Made by a program: the position numbers and the translations under genes
Shown here: one piece after another, positions 1 through 8,717 of the stretch
Position numbering within the stretch: the stretch's first letter is position 1
Layout: each line of letters begins with the position of its first letter
The notes under the pieces: generated by a model
The model's database searches: none
Told to the model about the DNA's origin: nothing
What the model saw: only the letters and a program-made list of their open reading frames with translations
Origin: MR-S7 sp000400995
GTDB lineage: Bacteria; Pseudomonadota; Gammaproteobacteria; Burkholderiales; Burkholderiaceae_C
DNA length: 64,000 bases
Assembly (NCBI RefSeq): GCF_045291395.1
Contig: NZ_CP152342.1
Location: forward strand, 1,426,001-1,490,000
Reading direction: 5' to 3'

Positions 1-2
1 GC

Positions 3-314
3 ACCGTTTTCGATGGTGCCCAGGACACAGTCACCGTGGGCATGAACGTGCATGCGGCCGACCGCGACTACAACCAGACCTACTTCGGCGTCTCTCAGGC
101 CCAAAGCCAGCGCAGCCGCTTCGCGGAGTTCACGCCCAAATCCGGCATCTACGCCTATTCGCTGACGGCCGACTGGACGCACGACTTCAATAAGCACTGG
201 TCGCTGTTTGCCGCCGTCAACGTCATGCAGTTCAGTGATCGTGCCAAGGACAGTCCGCTGGTCGAAGAGAAAACCGGCGTCACCGGCACCGTGATGCTGA
301 ACTACAGCTTCTGA
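3..314 (+). CDS. MipA/OmpV family outer-membrane protein, 3' end
   Basis: C-terminal end of a beta-barrel protein; the reading frame is open to the left window edge, so the start lies outside. The visible part has the alternating aromatic and polar pattern of outer-membrane strands and ends in Phe (NYSF), the usual C-terminal signal for barrel insertion. The segments QTYFGVSQAQSQRS and SPLVEEKTG resemble the MipA/OmpV family, whose members act as scaffolds or porins linked to murein enzymes or antibiotic susceptibility. The call rests on the last 100 residues only. It lies 28 bases upstream of an MFS efflux gene and may be unrelated to it. Confidence 0.7.
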   Translation, partial: TVFDGAQDTVTVGMNVHAADRDYNQTYFGVSQAQSQRSRFAEFTPKSGIYAYSLTADWTHDFNKHWSLFAAVNVMQFSDRAKDSPLVEEKTGVTGTVMLNYSF

Positions 315-342
315 CGCCAGAAGCCCGCAAAGAGTCTGCGCC

Positions 343-1602
343 ATGAGCCTGCTCCCCAAGCGTCGTCGCGCGCCGATCTTGGGCGTGATCGCCGCCAGCG
401 GCAGTTCGCTGTTCGGCAACAGCGTGGCGGCGGTCGCGCTGCCCTGGCTGGTGCTGGGCATGACCGGCAGTGCCGCCTGGACCGGGGTGGCCGCTGCTGC
501 CGGCATGCTGCCGCTCATTCTTGGTTCGTTCTTCGGCGGCACGCTGATCGACCGCTTCGGCGCACGGCCGGTGGCGGTCAGTGCGGATCTGGCCAGCGCT
601 GCCAGCATGGCGCTGATCGTTTGGCTGGCAGGCCACGAACGGCTGGGCCTGGCGACCTTGCTGGCCCTGATCGCCTTGGGCGCGCTGTTCGATGGGCCGG
701 GGATGACCGCGCAGGAGTCGCGTTACCCCGAGTTGGCGCGGCTGGCCCGCATGCCGCTGGAGCGCGCAACGGCGTTGAACAAGCTGGTCGGCAGCCTGGC
801 CAACATCGTGGCCCCGGCTGCGGCGGGCCTGGGCATTGCGCTGTTCGGACCGGAACGGACCTTGCTTCTGACGGCCGGATGCTCGCTGATGGCAGCGGTG
901 CTGGATCGGTTGTCCCTGCCGGGCCGACGCGTGCGCCGCATCAGCCAGGACACCAGCCGATCCGCCGACGTGCTGGCTGGCGCGCGTTTCCTGCTGGGCG
1001 ATCCCTCGCTGCGCAGCTTGCTGCTGCTCGGCACCACCGTGGTCGGCCTGTTCGGTGCGCTCGATGCGGTCGTGATGCCGGTGCGCATCCGCGAGGCCGG
1101 GTTGGCGGCCAGCTCACTGGGCTGGTTCCTGGCCGCAGCTGGTAGCGGTGCAATTGTCGGCGCACTGGCCTTTGCCCGCTTTGGTGCGCGTCTGGGATTG
1201 CGCCGCATCGTGCTTGCTTGCCTGACGCTGGAGGTGCTGGCGTTCTTCCTGCTCACCTTGGCTCATGGCGAAGGCCTGCGGCTGGTGGCCGGTGTCTTGG
1301 CCGGACTGGGCTCCGGCCCGCTCAACCCCTTGCTGACCACTGTGCTGCTGCGGCGTGCGCCCGTGGCCATCCGCAGTCGGGTACTGGGTGCATCCACCGC
1401 TGCGGCACTGGTCGCGACGCCCTTGGCGGTGTTGCTGGCCGGTGGCGCCATCGACCTGACTGGCAGCCGCCCGGTGCTCGCCGCGATGGCGGTGGTCGCC
1501 GTGATCCTGCTCGCTACCGCCACTTGGCTGCCGGGCCTGCGTGGACTGGACAGCCCGGTCCATTCGTCCGCTTCCGAACTTCCTACCGCCGGACAACGCT
1601 GA
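343..1602 (+). CDS. MFS efflux transporter
   Basis: 419-residue hydrophobic protein with about 12 predicted membrane segments, the usual size of a DHA1-like major facilitator. Loop motifs such as GGTLIDRFGARP (between helices 2 and 3) match the MFS motif A region. An AAAGAG ribosome site precedes the ATG. It is the first gene of a three-gene unit: its stop overlaps the start of the periplasmic adaptor by one base (TGATG), and that gene overlaps the RND pump. Co-translation suggests a role in drug or toxic-compound export alongside the RND pump. Substrate cannot be told from sequence. Confidence 0.85.
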   Translation: MSLLPKRRRAPILGVIAASGSSLFGNSVAAVALPWLVLGMTGSAAWTGVAAAAGMLPLILGSFFGGTLIDRFGARPVAVSADLASAASMALIVWLAGHERLGLATLLALIALGALFDGPGMTAQESRYPELARLARMPLERATALNKLVGSLANIVAPAAAGLGIALFGPERTLLLTAGCSLMAAVLDRLSLPGRRVRRISQDTSRSADVLAGARFLLGDPSLRSLLLLGTTVVGLFGALDAVVMPVRIREAGLAASSLGWFLAAAGSGAIVGALAFARFGARLGLRRIVLACLTLEVLAFFLLTLAHGEGLRLVAGVLAGLGSGPLNPLLTTVLLRRAPVAIRSRVLGASTAAALVATPLAVLLAGGAIDLTGSRPVLAAMAVVAVILLATATWLPGLRGLDSPVHSSASELPTAGQR

Positions 1603-2801
1603 TGAATCGCCACACCGCTGCATCTTTCACTTCTTTTCGCTTGCCACTACGTGCATGGCTGATCGTGTCGGCCGCGCTGGTGGCGCTCGCACTGACCGTC
1701 ATGTGGGCGTGGCCCGACGCTTCCGACGCACCAGCGGACGATCCACCCATGCGCGTCACCGCGGGCGTGGCAGGCCCGGCCACGGTCACACCCACGCTGC
1801 GCCTGAGCGGCACGCTGGTGGCGCGGGAAGACATCGCAATCGGCACGGCGTTGCAGGACCAGCGCGTGGCGCAGGTGCATGTTGACGTGGGTGAGCGTGT
1901 ACGTCGAGGCCAATTGCTGGCACGTCTGGAGACCACCAACGTGCAAGCACAACTGCAGCAGGCCGAGGCCGCTTTGTCGCGAGCGCAGGCGGCATTGCGC
2001 GAGCAGCAAGCACTGGACGCAGAAGCCCGTGCCACCTTGGCACGCATAGAGCCCTTGACGCGCTCGGGCGCGGTCAGCGCACAACAGGGTGACGAGCAAC
2101 GTGCGCGTGCCGCTTCTGCCGCCGCCAGTCTGCAAGCCGCCCGTGCCGACGTACAGCAGGCCCAGGCGCAGGTGGCCGAGCAACGCAGCCAGCGCGCCAG
2201 GGCCGACATCCTTGCGCCCGTCGATGGCGTGGTGTCCATGCGCACGGCCCGCGTGGGGGCACTGGCTGGCGCCGAGCCGTTGTTCCGGTTGATTGGCGAG
2301 GGTGAAATCGAACTCGATGCCGAAGCGACCGCTACCGATCTCGCTCAGCTTGCCATCGGCATGGCGGCGACGGTGCGCCTGGCCGATGGTGAGGATGACC
2401 TCGACGGCACGGTGCGCTTGATCACACCCGAACTCGATCCACGCACGCGTCTGGGTCGGGTGCGCGTGATGCTCGACGCGACCAACGCCCGGCAGGAAAG
2501 ATGGCGTGCAGGCAGTCACGCCGAGGCCCGCTTTACCCTGCCTGCGCAGACTCTGCCGGTGGCCGTCCCCGCACGCGCCGTGACGACCAATGCAGAACGC
2601 CAGTCCAGCGTGATGCTGGTGGATGCGCAAGGGCGCGTGTCGCAGCGCGCCGTCACGCCAGGCCGCCGCCATGGCGATCTGCTTGAAATCGTCGCCGGGC
2701 TCAAGCCGGGCGAGCGTGTGGTGCAGGAGGCCATCGCCTTCGTGCGTGATGGCGATGTGGTCACTGTTGCGAATGACCGCGAGGATGGAAACACGCCATG
2801 A
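1602..2801 (+). CDS. RND efflux periplasmic adaptor (membrane fusion protein)
   Basis: 399-residue HlyD/AcrA-type adaptor. Residues 15-38 form an N-terminal membrane anchor; a lipoyl-like half motif (GERVRRGQLLARLE), a long alpha-helical hairpin rich in Ala, Gln and Arg, the second lipoyl half (ADILAPVDGVVSMRTARVGA) and the beta-barrel and membrane-proximal domains follow in the expected order. The adaptor links an inner-membrane RND pump with an outer-membrane channel. The chosen ATG overlaps the MFS stop by one base and the gene overlaps the RND start by 4 bases (ATGA), so the three are translationally coupled. No outer-membrane factor gene is present in this unit. Confidence 0.9.
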   Translation: MNRHTAASFTSFRLPLRAWLIVSAALVALALTVMWAWPDASDAPADDPPMRVTAGVAGPATVTPTLRLSGTLVAREDIAIGTALQDQRVAQVHVDVGERVRRGQLLARLETTNVQAQLQQAEAALSRAQAALREQQALDAEARATLARIEPLTRSGAVSAQQGDEQRARAASAAASLQAARADVQQAQAQVAEQRSQRARADILAPVDGVVSMRTARVGALAGAEPLFRLIGEGEIELDAEATATDLAQLAIGMAATVRLADGEDDLDGTVRLITPELDPRTRLGRVRVMLDATNARQERWRAGSHAEARFTLPAQTLPVAVPARAVTTNAERQSSVMLVDAQGRVSQRAVTPGRRHGDLLEIVAGLKPGERVVQEAIAFVRDGDVVTVANDREDGNTP

Positions 2802-5800
2802 GCCTCCAGGTGTCTTCCTGGGCGATCCGCCGCCCGATCCCGACCATCGTACTGTTCCTGGTGTTGTCCATCGCCGGATGGATGGCCTTCGTCAAGCTGC
2901 CGGTCAATGCCAACCCGCAGGTGACGTTTCCGATCGTCACCGTGTCCATCGCGCAGCCGGGCGCCGCACCCAGCGAACTGGAAAACGCGATCACGCGCCG
3001 GGTCGAGGCCGTCGTGGCCGGGCTGGCTGGCATCCGCCACCTCAGTTCCTCGATGAGCGACGGGCTGTCGCTGACGACGGTGGAGTTCCAGCTCGGCATC
3101 GACCCGGACCGCGCCACCAACGACGTGCGCGATGCGGTAGCACAGATACGTTCCGACCTGCCGCAAGGCATCCTGGAGCCGGTGATCGCGCGCGTGGATG
3201 TCGAAGGCGGCGCGCTGTTCCACTACGCGGTGCGCGCCCCGGCCAAGAGCCTGCCGGAACTGTCCTGGTTCATCGACGACACCGTCAGTCGCGCCTTGCT
3301 GGCCGCACCGGGCGTGCAACAGGTGCAGCGCCTGGGCGGCATCGGGCGCGAGGTGCGCGTCGAACTGTTGCCGGACCGGCTGGACGCGCTGGGCATCACG
3401 GCAGGACAGGTCAATACGCAACTGGCGCAGTCCAACATCGACGTGCCCGGTGGCCGCGCCACGCTCGATGGGCGCGAGCGCGCCATCCGTGCCCTGGGCA
3501 GCGCGCTCAGCGTGGAAACCCTAGCCGAACGCCCGATTGCATTGCCGGATGGACGCTGGGCGCGGCTGTCGGATTTGGCGCAGGTCAGCGACGGTGGCGC
3601 CGAACCCCGTACCCGCGCCCGCCTCGATGGTGAAGAAGTGGTTGGCTTTGCGGTGTTCCGCACGCGGGGCTCCAGTGATACCGTGGTCGCAGCAGGCGTG
3701 GAAGCGGCGATCAGTGCGCTGCAACGCTCACACCCCGATGTGCGCATCGAGCAGGTGTCCAACACCGTGGACTACACCCGCTCCAGCTATCGCGCCGCGA
3801 TGACTACGCTGATCGAAGGCGCACTGCTGACCGTGCTGGTGGTGTTCCTGTTCCTGCGCAGTTGGCGCGCCACGCTGGTGGCCGCCATCGCCTTGCCGCT
3901 GTCGATCCTGCCGACCTTCGTGGTCATGGCTTGGCTGGGCTACACCCTCAACAGCATCACCTTGCTGGGATTGACCCTGGTGATCGGCATCCTGGTGGAC
4001 GATGCCATCGTCGAGATCGAGAACATCGAGCGCCACCTGGACAAGGGCAAGCGTCCGTTCCAGGCCGCCATCGACGGGGCCGACTCCATCGGCTTCGCGG
4101 TGATCGCGATCACCGCCACCATCGTCGCGGTGTTTCTGCCGGTCAGCTTCATCGGTGGCACCATCGGCCAGTATTTCAGTCAGTTCGGCGTCACCGTGTC
4201 GGTCGCGGTGCTGGCTTCGATGCTGGTGGCGCGACTGGGCACGCCGTTGCTGGCGGCCTATCTTCTTTCCCCCAAAGCCGGAGAGGCGGTGCATCAGGCC
4301 GCTGCGTCCGGCGGCCTCATGGCCCGCTACCTTCGTCTGCTGGACTGGGCCTTGCATCATCGCCGCGCCACGTTGCTGGCCGGTGCGGCGTTCCTGGCAG
4401 CATCGCTGGCACTGGTGCCACTGCTGCCTTCGGGCTTTCTCCCCGTCAATGACCGCAGCCTGGCGCAGCTCGACGTCACCCTGCCACCTGGCACGCCGCT
4501 GGCCGAGACCGATGCCCGCCTGCAAATGCTGGCCGACCGCATCGCACAGCGCCCGGAAGTGGCCGCGATCTTTGCCACTGCAGGCGGTGACGATGTGGCG
4601 CAAGGCTCGCTGCTGATCAAGCTGGTGCCGCCTGGCGAACGCAAGCTGGACCAGAAGGCCTTCGAGCAGACCTTGCGCCAGCAACTGGCGGACGTTGCCG
4701 ACCTGCGTGTGGCCGTGCGGGGTGAAACCGCCGCGCGCGAGCTTTCCGTGATCCTGGTGGGCGATGACCCGGATACGCTGGCCGAGGCCGCCCATGCACT
4801 GCGCCGCCAGATGCGCGATGTCCCCGGTATCGCCAACGTGCAGGTCAATGAGCCGTTGCCGCGCCCGGAGCTGCGCGTCGAGCCGCGCGTGGATGAGGCC
4901 GCCCGCGCCAACGTCGCGCCGCTGGCCATCGGCGACACCCTGCGCATTGCCACCGTCGGCGACCTCGACGCGAACTCGACCCGCTTCAACTTCGCCGACC
5001 GGCAGGTGCCGGTGCGCGTGGCGCTGGCCGAATCGGCCCGCGACGATCTCCACACCCTGCGCCGGCTGCGCGTCGCCACCGAAGACGGCGGCACCGTGCC
5101 GCTGCATGCCGTGGCCGACCTGCGATACGCCGATGGCCCCTCGCGCATCGAACGCTTCGACCGCCAGCGCCGCGTGTCGGTGGATGCCGATCTGGTGGCC
5201 GGCACCACACTGGGGGAGGCCCTGGCGGCCATCGAAGCCCTGCCCGCCCTGCGCGATCTGCCGGCCGGGGTGCGCCAGGTCGCGTACGGCGATGCCAAAT
5301 ACATGGCCGAGATGTTCGACAAGTTCGCCACCGCCATGGGCTTTGGCGTGCTGATGGTGTTCGCGGTGCTGGTGCTGCTGTTCCGCGACTTTCTGCAGCC
5401 GATCACCATCCTCACGGCCTTGCCGCTGTCGCTGGGCGGTGCCATCGGCGGATTGTTGTTGTACGGCGCCGCGCTCGACCTGCCTGCCGTGATCGGCATC
5501 CTGATGCTGATGGGCATCGTCACCAAGAACTCGATCCTGCTGGTGGACTTCGTGATCGACAAGCACCGCCACGGCATGCCGCGTGCGCAGGCGCTGCTGC
5601 AATCGGGCGCCGAGCGTGCCCGGCCCATCGTCATGACCACCATCGCCATGGCCGCGGGCATGGTGCCCGCCGTGTTCGCCAGCGGTGCCGATGCGGGCTT
5701 TCGCGCGCCGATGGCCATTGCGGTGATCGGCGGCTTGGTCACCTCGACCCCGCTCAGCCTGGTATTCGTGCCGGTGGTCTATTCTTTGATGGACGACTTG

Positions 5801-5902
5801 CACCAATGGTGTGCGCCGCGACTGACTCGGCTGACTTCAGTGACGGCACAGGACAGGGATGCGGCAGACCAGAACCGTACCGCGCTTGCTGCCACGCGCT
5901 GA
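2798..5902 (+). CDS. RND family efflux pump, inner-membrane subunit
   Basis: 1034 residues, the standard length of a hydrophobe/amphiphile efflux (HAE1) or related RND pump. An N-terminal membrane helix, a large periplasmic loop, a helix bundle with the typical GILVDDAIVEIENIERH signature, a second periplasmic loop and a second helix bundle (GILMLMGIVTKNSILLVDF) are visible. RND pumps use the proton gradient to export drugs or solvents through a tripartite channel. The start overlaps the adaptor stop. It must borrow an outer-membrane factor encoded elsewhere; the OpmD-like gene near 8.7 kb is a possible but unproven partner. Confidence 0.92.
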   Translation: MSLQVSSWAIRRPIPTIVLFLVLSIAGWMAFVKLPVNANPQVTFPIVTVSIAQPGAAPSELENAITRRVEAVVAGLAGIRHLSSSMSDGLSLTTVEFQLGIDPDRATNDVRDAVAQIRSDLPQGILEPVIARVDVEGGALFHYAVRAPAKSLPELSWFIDDTVSRALLAAPGVQQVQRLGGIGREVRVELLPDRLDALGITAGQVNTQLAQSNIDVPGGRATLDGRERAIRALGSALSVETLAERPIALPDGRWARLSDLAQVSDGGAEPRTRARLDGEEVVGFAVFRTRGSSDTVVAAGVEAAISALQRSHPDVRIEQVSNTVDYTRSSYRAAMTTLIEGALLTVLVVFLFLRSWRATLVAAIALPLSILPTFVVMAWLGYTLNSITLLGLTLVIGILVDDAIVEIENIERHLDKGKRPFQAAIDGADSIGFAVIAITATIVAVFLPVSFIGGTIGQYFSQFGVTVSVAVLASMLVARLGTPLLAAYLLSPKAGEAVHQAAASGGLMARYLRLLDWALHHRRATLLAGAAFLAASLALVPLLPSGFLPVNDRSLAQLDVTLPPGTPLAETDARLQMLADRIAQRPEVAAIFATAGGDDVAQGSLLIKLVPPGERKLDQKAFEQTLRQQLADVADLRVAVRGETAARELSVILVGDDPDTLAEAAHALRRQMRDVPGIANVQVNEPLPRPELRVEPRVDEAARANVAPLAIGDTLRIATVGDLDANSTRFNFADRQVPVRVALAESARDDLHTLRRLRVATEDGGTVPLHAVADLRYADGPSRIERFDRQRRVSVDADLVAGTTLGEALAAIEALPALRDLPAGVRQVAYGDAKYMAEMFDKFATAMGFGVLMVFAVLVLLFRDFLQPITILTALPLSLGGAIGGLLLYGAALDLPAVIGILMLMGIVTKNSILLVDFVIDKHRHGMPRAQALLQSGAERARPIVMTTIAMAAGMVPAVFASGADAGFRAPMAIAVIGGLVTSTPLSLVFVPVVYSLMDDLHQWCAPRLTRLTSVTAQDRDAADQNRTALAATR

Positions 5903-6065
5903 TGCACAAGCAGCCGCCGATATGCCCGTACCATGCCTGCATCCCGTAAGAAATCTCACCGCCTTTGCTTCATCGCCGATTCGCTGAACGTGCTCATCGC
6001 CTGTGAACGGGTCATCACCGTCGCGGAGAACACGTTTGCCACGCACCCCACCCAGGAGGCCACAC

Positions 6066-6572
6066 ATGGCAGTCCCACAGAGCAAGGCTGAACTGCTGCA
6101 CACCATCGACACGCAGTTCGGCAAGTTGAAGGAGGCGCTGCACGCCATCCCACCGGAGCAGGTGTACACGCCCGGCATGGAAGGCCACGCCAAGGGCACC
6201 CAGATGAGCCCCGCTAACCTCGTCGCCTACCTACTGGGCTGGAACGAGTTGGTGCTCAAATGGCTACAGCGCGATGCCGACGGCCAGTCCATCGACTTCC
6301 CGGAGACCGGCTTCAAATGGAACGAACTGGGCAGGCTGGCGCAGAAGTTCTACCGCGACTACGAGGTCCTGCCCTGGCCGCAGTTGCTGGACCGGCTGAC
6401 CGCCGCCAAGGCCGCCATCGTCGCCCGCATCGAAGCCAGCGACGACGCCGCGCTGTATGGGCGCCCCTGGTACGGCAAGTGGACCCAGGGCCGCATGATC
6501 CAGTTCAACACCGCCTCGCCCTACGCCAACGTGCGCAACCGGCTGCGGGCGTGGCGTAAGGGGCAGGCATGA
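6066..6572 (+). CDS. ClbS/DfsB family four-helix bundle protein
   Basis: 168-residue protein that matches the ClbS/DfsB (formerly DUF1706) family along its whole length: MAVPQSKAELL at the start, EGHAKGTQMSPANLVAYLLGW, a KWNELGRLAQKFY segment, and the C-terminal PWYGKWTQGRMIQFNTASPY block. The founding member ClbS protects colibactin producers from their own toxin; most relatives are uncharacterised. The ATG at 6066 is preceded by a strong AGGAGG site, which decides this start over an upstream in-frame codon at 6003. It stands alone, 163 bases after the RND gene. Confidence 0.85.
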   Translation: MAVPQSKAELLHTIDTQFGKLKEALHAIPPEQVYTPGMEGHAKGTQMSPANLVAYLLGWNELVLKWLQRDADGQSIDFPETGFKWNELGRLAQKFYRDYEVLPWPQLLDRLTAAKAAIVARIEASDDAALYGRPWYGKWTQGRMIQFNTASPYANVRNRLRAWRKGQA

Positions 6573-6693
6573 ACGTTGACTCCGATTCACCCCTTGGGCC
6601 TGATCGGTCGCGGCTGTTCGGCACGGCGATGCCGCATGCTGCACACGTGGCCAAGGGACCCCTGGGCTGCACCACCTTTTCAACGAGACTTCC

Positions 6694-7332
6694 ATGAACA
6701 ACGCTTTCGACAGCCCTTTCAAGGGCAAGATGCTGACCGAGCAGGTGACCAACCGCAACATCCAGGTGGGCCGCTACAGCTACTACTCCGGCTACTACCA
6801 TGGCCACGCGTTCGACGATTGCGCGCGCTACCTGCTGCCCGACCGTGACGACGTCGACCGTCTGGTCATAGGCAGCTTCTGTTCGATCGGCACAGGCGTA
6901 TCCTTCATCATGGCCGGCAACCAGGGCCACCGGTACGACTGGGCATCCTCGTTCCCCTTCTTCTACATGCAGGAGGAGTCGGCCTTCGCCACGGCGCGCG
7001 ACGCCTTTCAGAAGGCGGGCGATACCGTCGTCGGCAGCGACGTCTGGATCGGCGCGGAGGCCATGGTCATGCCTGGCGTACGCATCGGCCATGGCGCCGT
7101 GGTCGGCAGCCGGGCAGTGGTCACGCGCGATGTTGAACCCTACGACATCGTCGTCGGCAATCCAGCCAAGGCGATCCGCAAGCGTTTCGACGACGACACG
7201 ATCGCCATGCTGCTGGAGATGCAGTGGTGGGACTGGCCGCTCGCACAGATCCAGCATGCCATGCCACTGCTGTGCTCGTCCGACATCGCCGGCCTCTACC
7301 GCTACTGGCAGGGCTTGGCCGTCCAGCCCTGA
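6694..7332 (+). CDS. catB: type B chloramphenicol O-acetyltransferase
   Basis: 212-residue left-handed beta-helix (hexapeptide repeat) xenobiotic acetyltransferase. It keeps the family signatures SPFKGK near the N-terminus, VGRYSYYSGYYHGH, LPDRDDVD, IGSFCSIG, FIMAGNQGHRYDW with the catalytic His at residue 79, and NPAKAIRKRF near the C-terminus. CatB enzymes transfer acetyl from acetyl-CoA to the 3-hydroxyl of chloramphenicol; chromosomal relatives vary in activity. Length and motifs suggest an intact enzyme. Whether it confers resistance here cannot be read from sequence. No integron attC or IS lies next to it, so it may be a chromosomal xat-type gene. Confidence 0.92.
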   Translation: MNNAFDSPFKGKMLTEQVTNRNIQVGRYSYYSGYYHGHAFDDCARYLLPDRDDVDRLVIGSFCSIGTGVSFIMAGNQGHRYDWASSFPFFYMQEESAFATARDAFQKAGDTVVGSDVWIGAEAMVMPGVRIGHGAVVGSRAVVTRDVEPYDIVVGNPAKAIRKRFDDDTIAMLLEMQWWDWPLAQIQHAMPLLCSSDIAGLYRYWQGLAVQP

Positions 7333-7346
7333 ACGAGGCGCACAAC

Positions 7347-7628
7347 ATGACGACAACGCCCGATGCCGACCTCGAACACATGAGCCACGAGCAGTTGATC
7401 GCCGAGGTGAAGCAACTGCGCGCCGGCATCCGAGCCCATCGCGACTGCTCCGGCCACGACCTGTGTTGGTACCACCCGCACCTGTGGGCCTTGCTGCCCG
7501 AGCAGGCCGGGCGCCAACCCGAAGTGCCCGACTGGCCGCAGTTCATGCGCGGCTGCGTCCGCTACCGCGCCTCGCTGGATACGCAACTGCCAGACGCGCC
7601 ACGCACCCGCCGGGAATTCGGCGAATGA
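7347..7628 (+). CDS. small hypothetical protein
   Basis: 93 residues, starting at the ATG 14 bases after catB, preceded by a GAGG ribosome site. The N-terminal third is a helical stretch (MSHEQLIAEVKQLRAGI); the middle holds CSGHDLCWYHPHLW, with two Cys and two His that could be structural, and the tail is WPQFMRGCVRYRASLD. I recognise it as a conserved hypothetical type but know no function. The short gap suggests co-transcription with catB. No signal peptide or membrane segment. Confidence 0.65.
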   Translation: MTTTPDADLEHMSHEQLIAEVKQLRAGIRAHRDCSGHDLCWYHPHLWALLPEQAGRQPEVPDWPQFMRGCVRYRASLDTQLPDAPRTRREFGE

Positions 7629-7664
7629 CACACGACACCAACACCCGCCATTGAATGCCGCCAC

Positions 7665-8594
7665 ATGCCTCTGCACATCGCCACCCCCTGCATCGAATCC
7701 CACCCCCTCAGCCAGGCCGCGGGCCGCCGCGTCTGGCTCAAGCTGGAGAACCTGCAGCCGCCTGGCTCGTTCAAGATCCGCGGCATCGGCCTGGCCTGCG
7801 AGGCGCATGCCCAACGCGGCAAACGGCGCTTCGTGTCCTCGTCCGGCGGCAATGCGGGCATCGCCGTGGCCTATGCCGGGCGCCGCCTCGGCATTCCGGT
7901 GACCGTGGTGGTGCCCGAAACCACCACCGAGCGCGCCCGCGCCCTGATCCGCGCGGAACACGCCGACCTCATCGTGCACGGCAAGGCCTGGCACGAGGCC
8001 AACGCGCTGGCGCAGTCGCTGCTGGGGAAGGACGACGCCTTCCTGCACCCGTTCGACGACCCGCTTCTATGGCAAGGCCATGCCAGCCTGGTCGATGAGG
8101 TGGCGCAGAACGGACTGACGCCGGGCGCGGTGGTGCTGTCGGTCGGCGGCGGCGGCCTGTATGCGGGCGTGGTCGAAGGGCTGCGCCGCAACGGCTGGGG
8201 CGACGTGCCCGTCATCGCGGCGGAAACGCATGGCGCGGATGCCTTCGCGCAATCGCTGGCGCAGGGCGAACGCATCGCGCTGGAGGCAGTCACCAGCATC
8301 GCCACCTCGCTGGCCGCCAGACAGGTCTGCGAACAGGCATTCGCGCTGGCCCGGCAGCACCCCACCCGCAGCGCCACCGTCACCGATCTTGCCGCCGTCA
8401 CTGCCTGCGCGCGTTTCCTGGACGACCACCGCCTGCTGGTCGAGCCAGCCTGCGGCGCCAGCCTGGCGCTGGCCTACGCCAACCATGCCGCGCTGGGCGA
8501 TGCCGAGGACGTGCTGGTGGTCGTCTGCGGCGGCGTCACCGCGACGGTGCAGCAGTTGCGGCAATGGCGGCAGGCGCTGGCCGAGCACGGCTGA
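7665..8594 (+). CDS. PLP-dependent L-serine/L-threonine dehydratase-like enzyme
   Basis: 309-residue fold-type II pyridoxal-phosphate enzyme. The Schiff-base lysine is K37 in PPGSFKIRG, the substrate loop is SGGNAG (60-65) and the phosphate-binding glycine loop is GGGGLYAG (161-168). This set and the length fit L-serine/threonine ammonia-lyases of the short SDH type, which make pyruvate or 2-oxobutyrate plus ammonia; a threonine-synthase or racemase relative is less likely. No ACT regulatory domain. It follows the hypothetical gene by 36 bases in the same direction. Confidence 0.85.
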   Translation: MPLHIATPCIESHPLSQAAGRRVWLKLENLQPPGSFKIRGIGLACEAHAQRGKRRFVSSSGGNAGIAVAYAGRRLGIPVTVVVPETTTERARALIRAEHADLIVHGKAWHEANALAQSLLGKDDAFLHPFDDPLLWQGHASLVDEVAQNGLTPGAVVLSVGGGGLYAGVVEGLRRNGWGDVPVIAAETHGADAFAQSLAQGERIALEAVTSIATSLAARQVCEQAFALARQHPTRSATVTDLAAVTACARFLDDHRLLVEPACGASLALAYANHAALGDAEDVLVVVCGGVTATVQQLRQWRQALAEHG

Positions 8595-8717
8595 ACAGGC
8601 GTGGCCGTTGCGCATGACCTGCATCGCGGAATACTCCTTCGATGCAGGAAGTGGGGTTCGCTGAAACACTGCCGAACCGTGTGGACGGCGACGAAGGTGC
8701 TACGCGACATGCCTGCC
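8595..8717. other. convergent intergenic gap
   Basis: About 120 bases between two convergent genes (PLP dehydratase and the outer-membrane efflux gene). I see no gene, and no clear hairpin with a T tract on either strand. Confidence 0.5.

Noticed and set aside
3728..5806. Long minus-strand open frame of 692 codons inside the RND gene
   Set aside because: It is an antisense shadow of high-GC coding DNA, rich in His, Arg and Gln and without domains; the plus-strand pump is certain.
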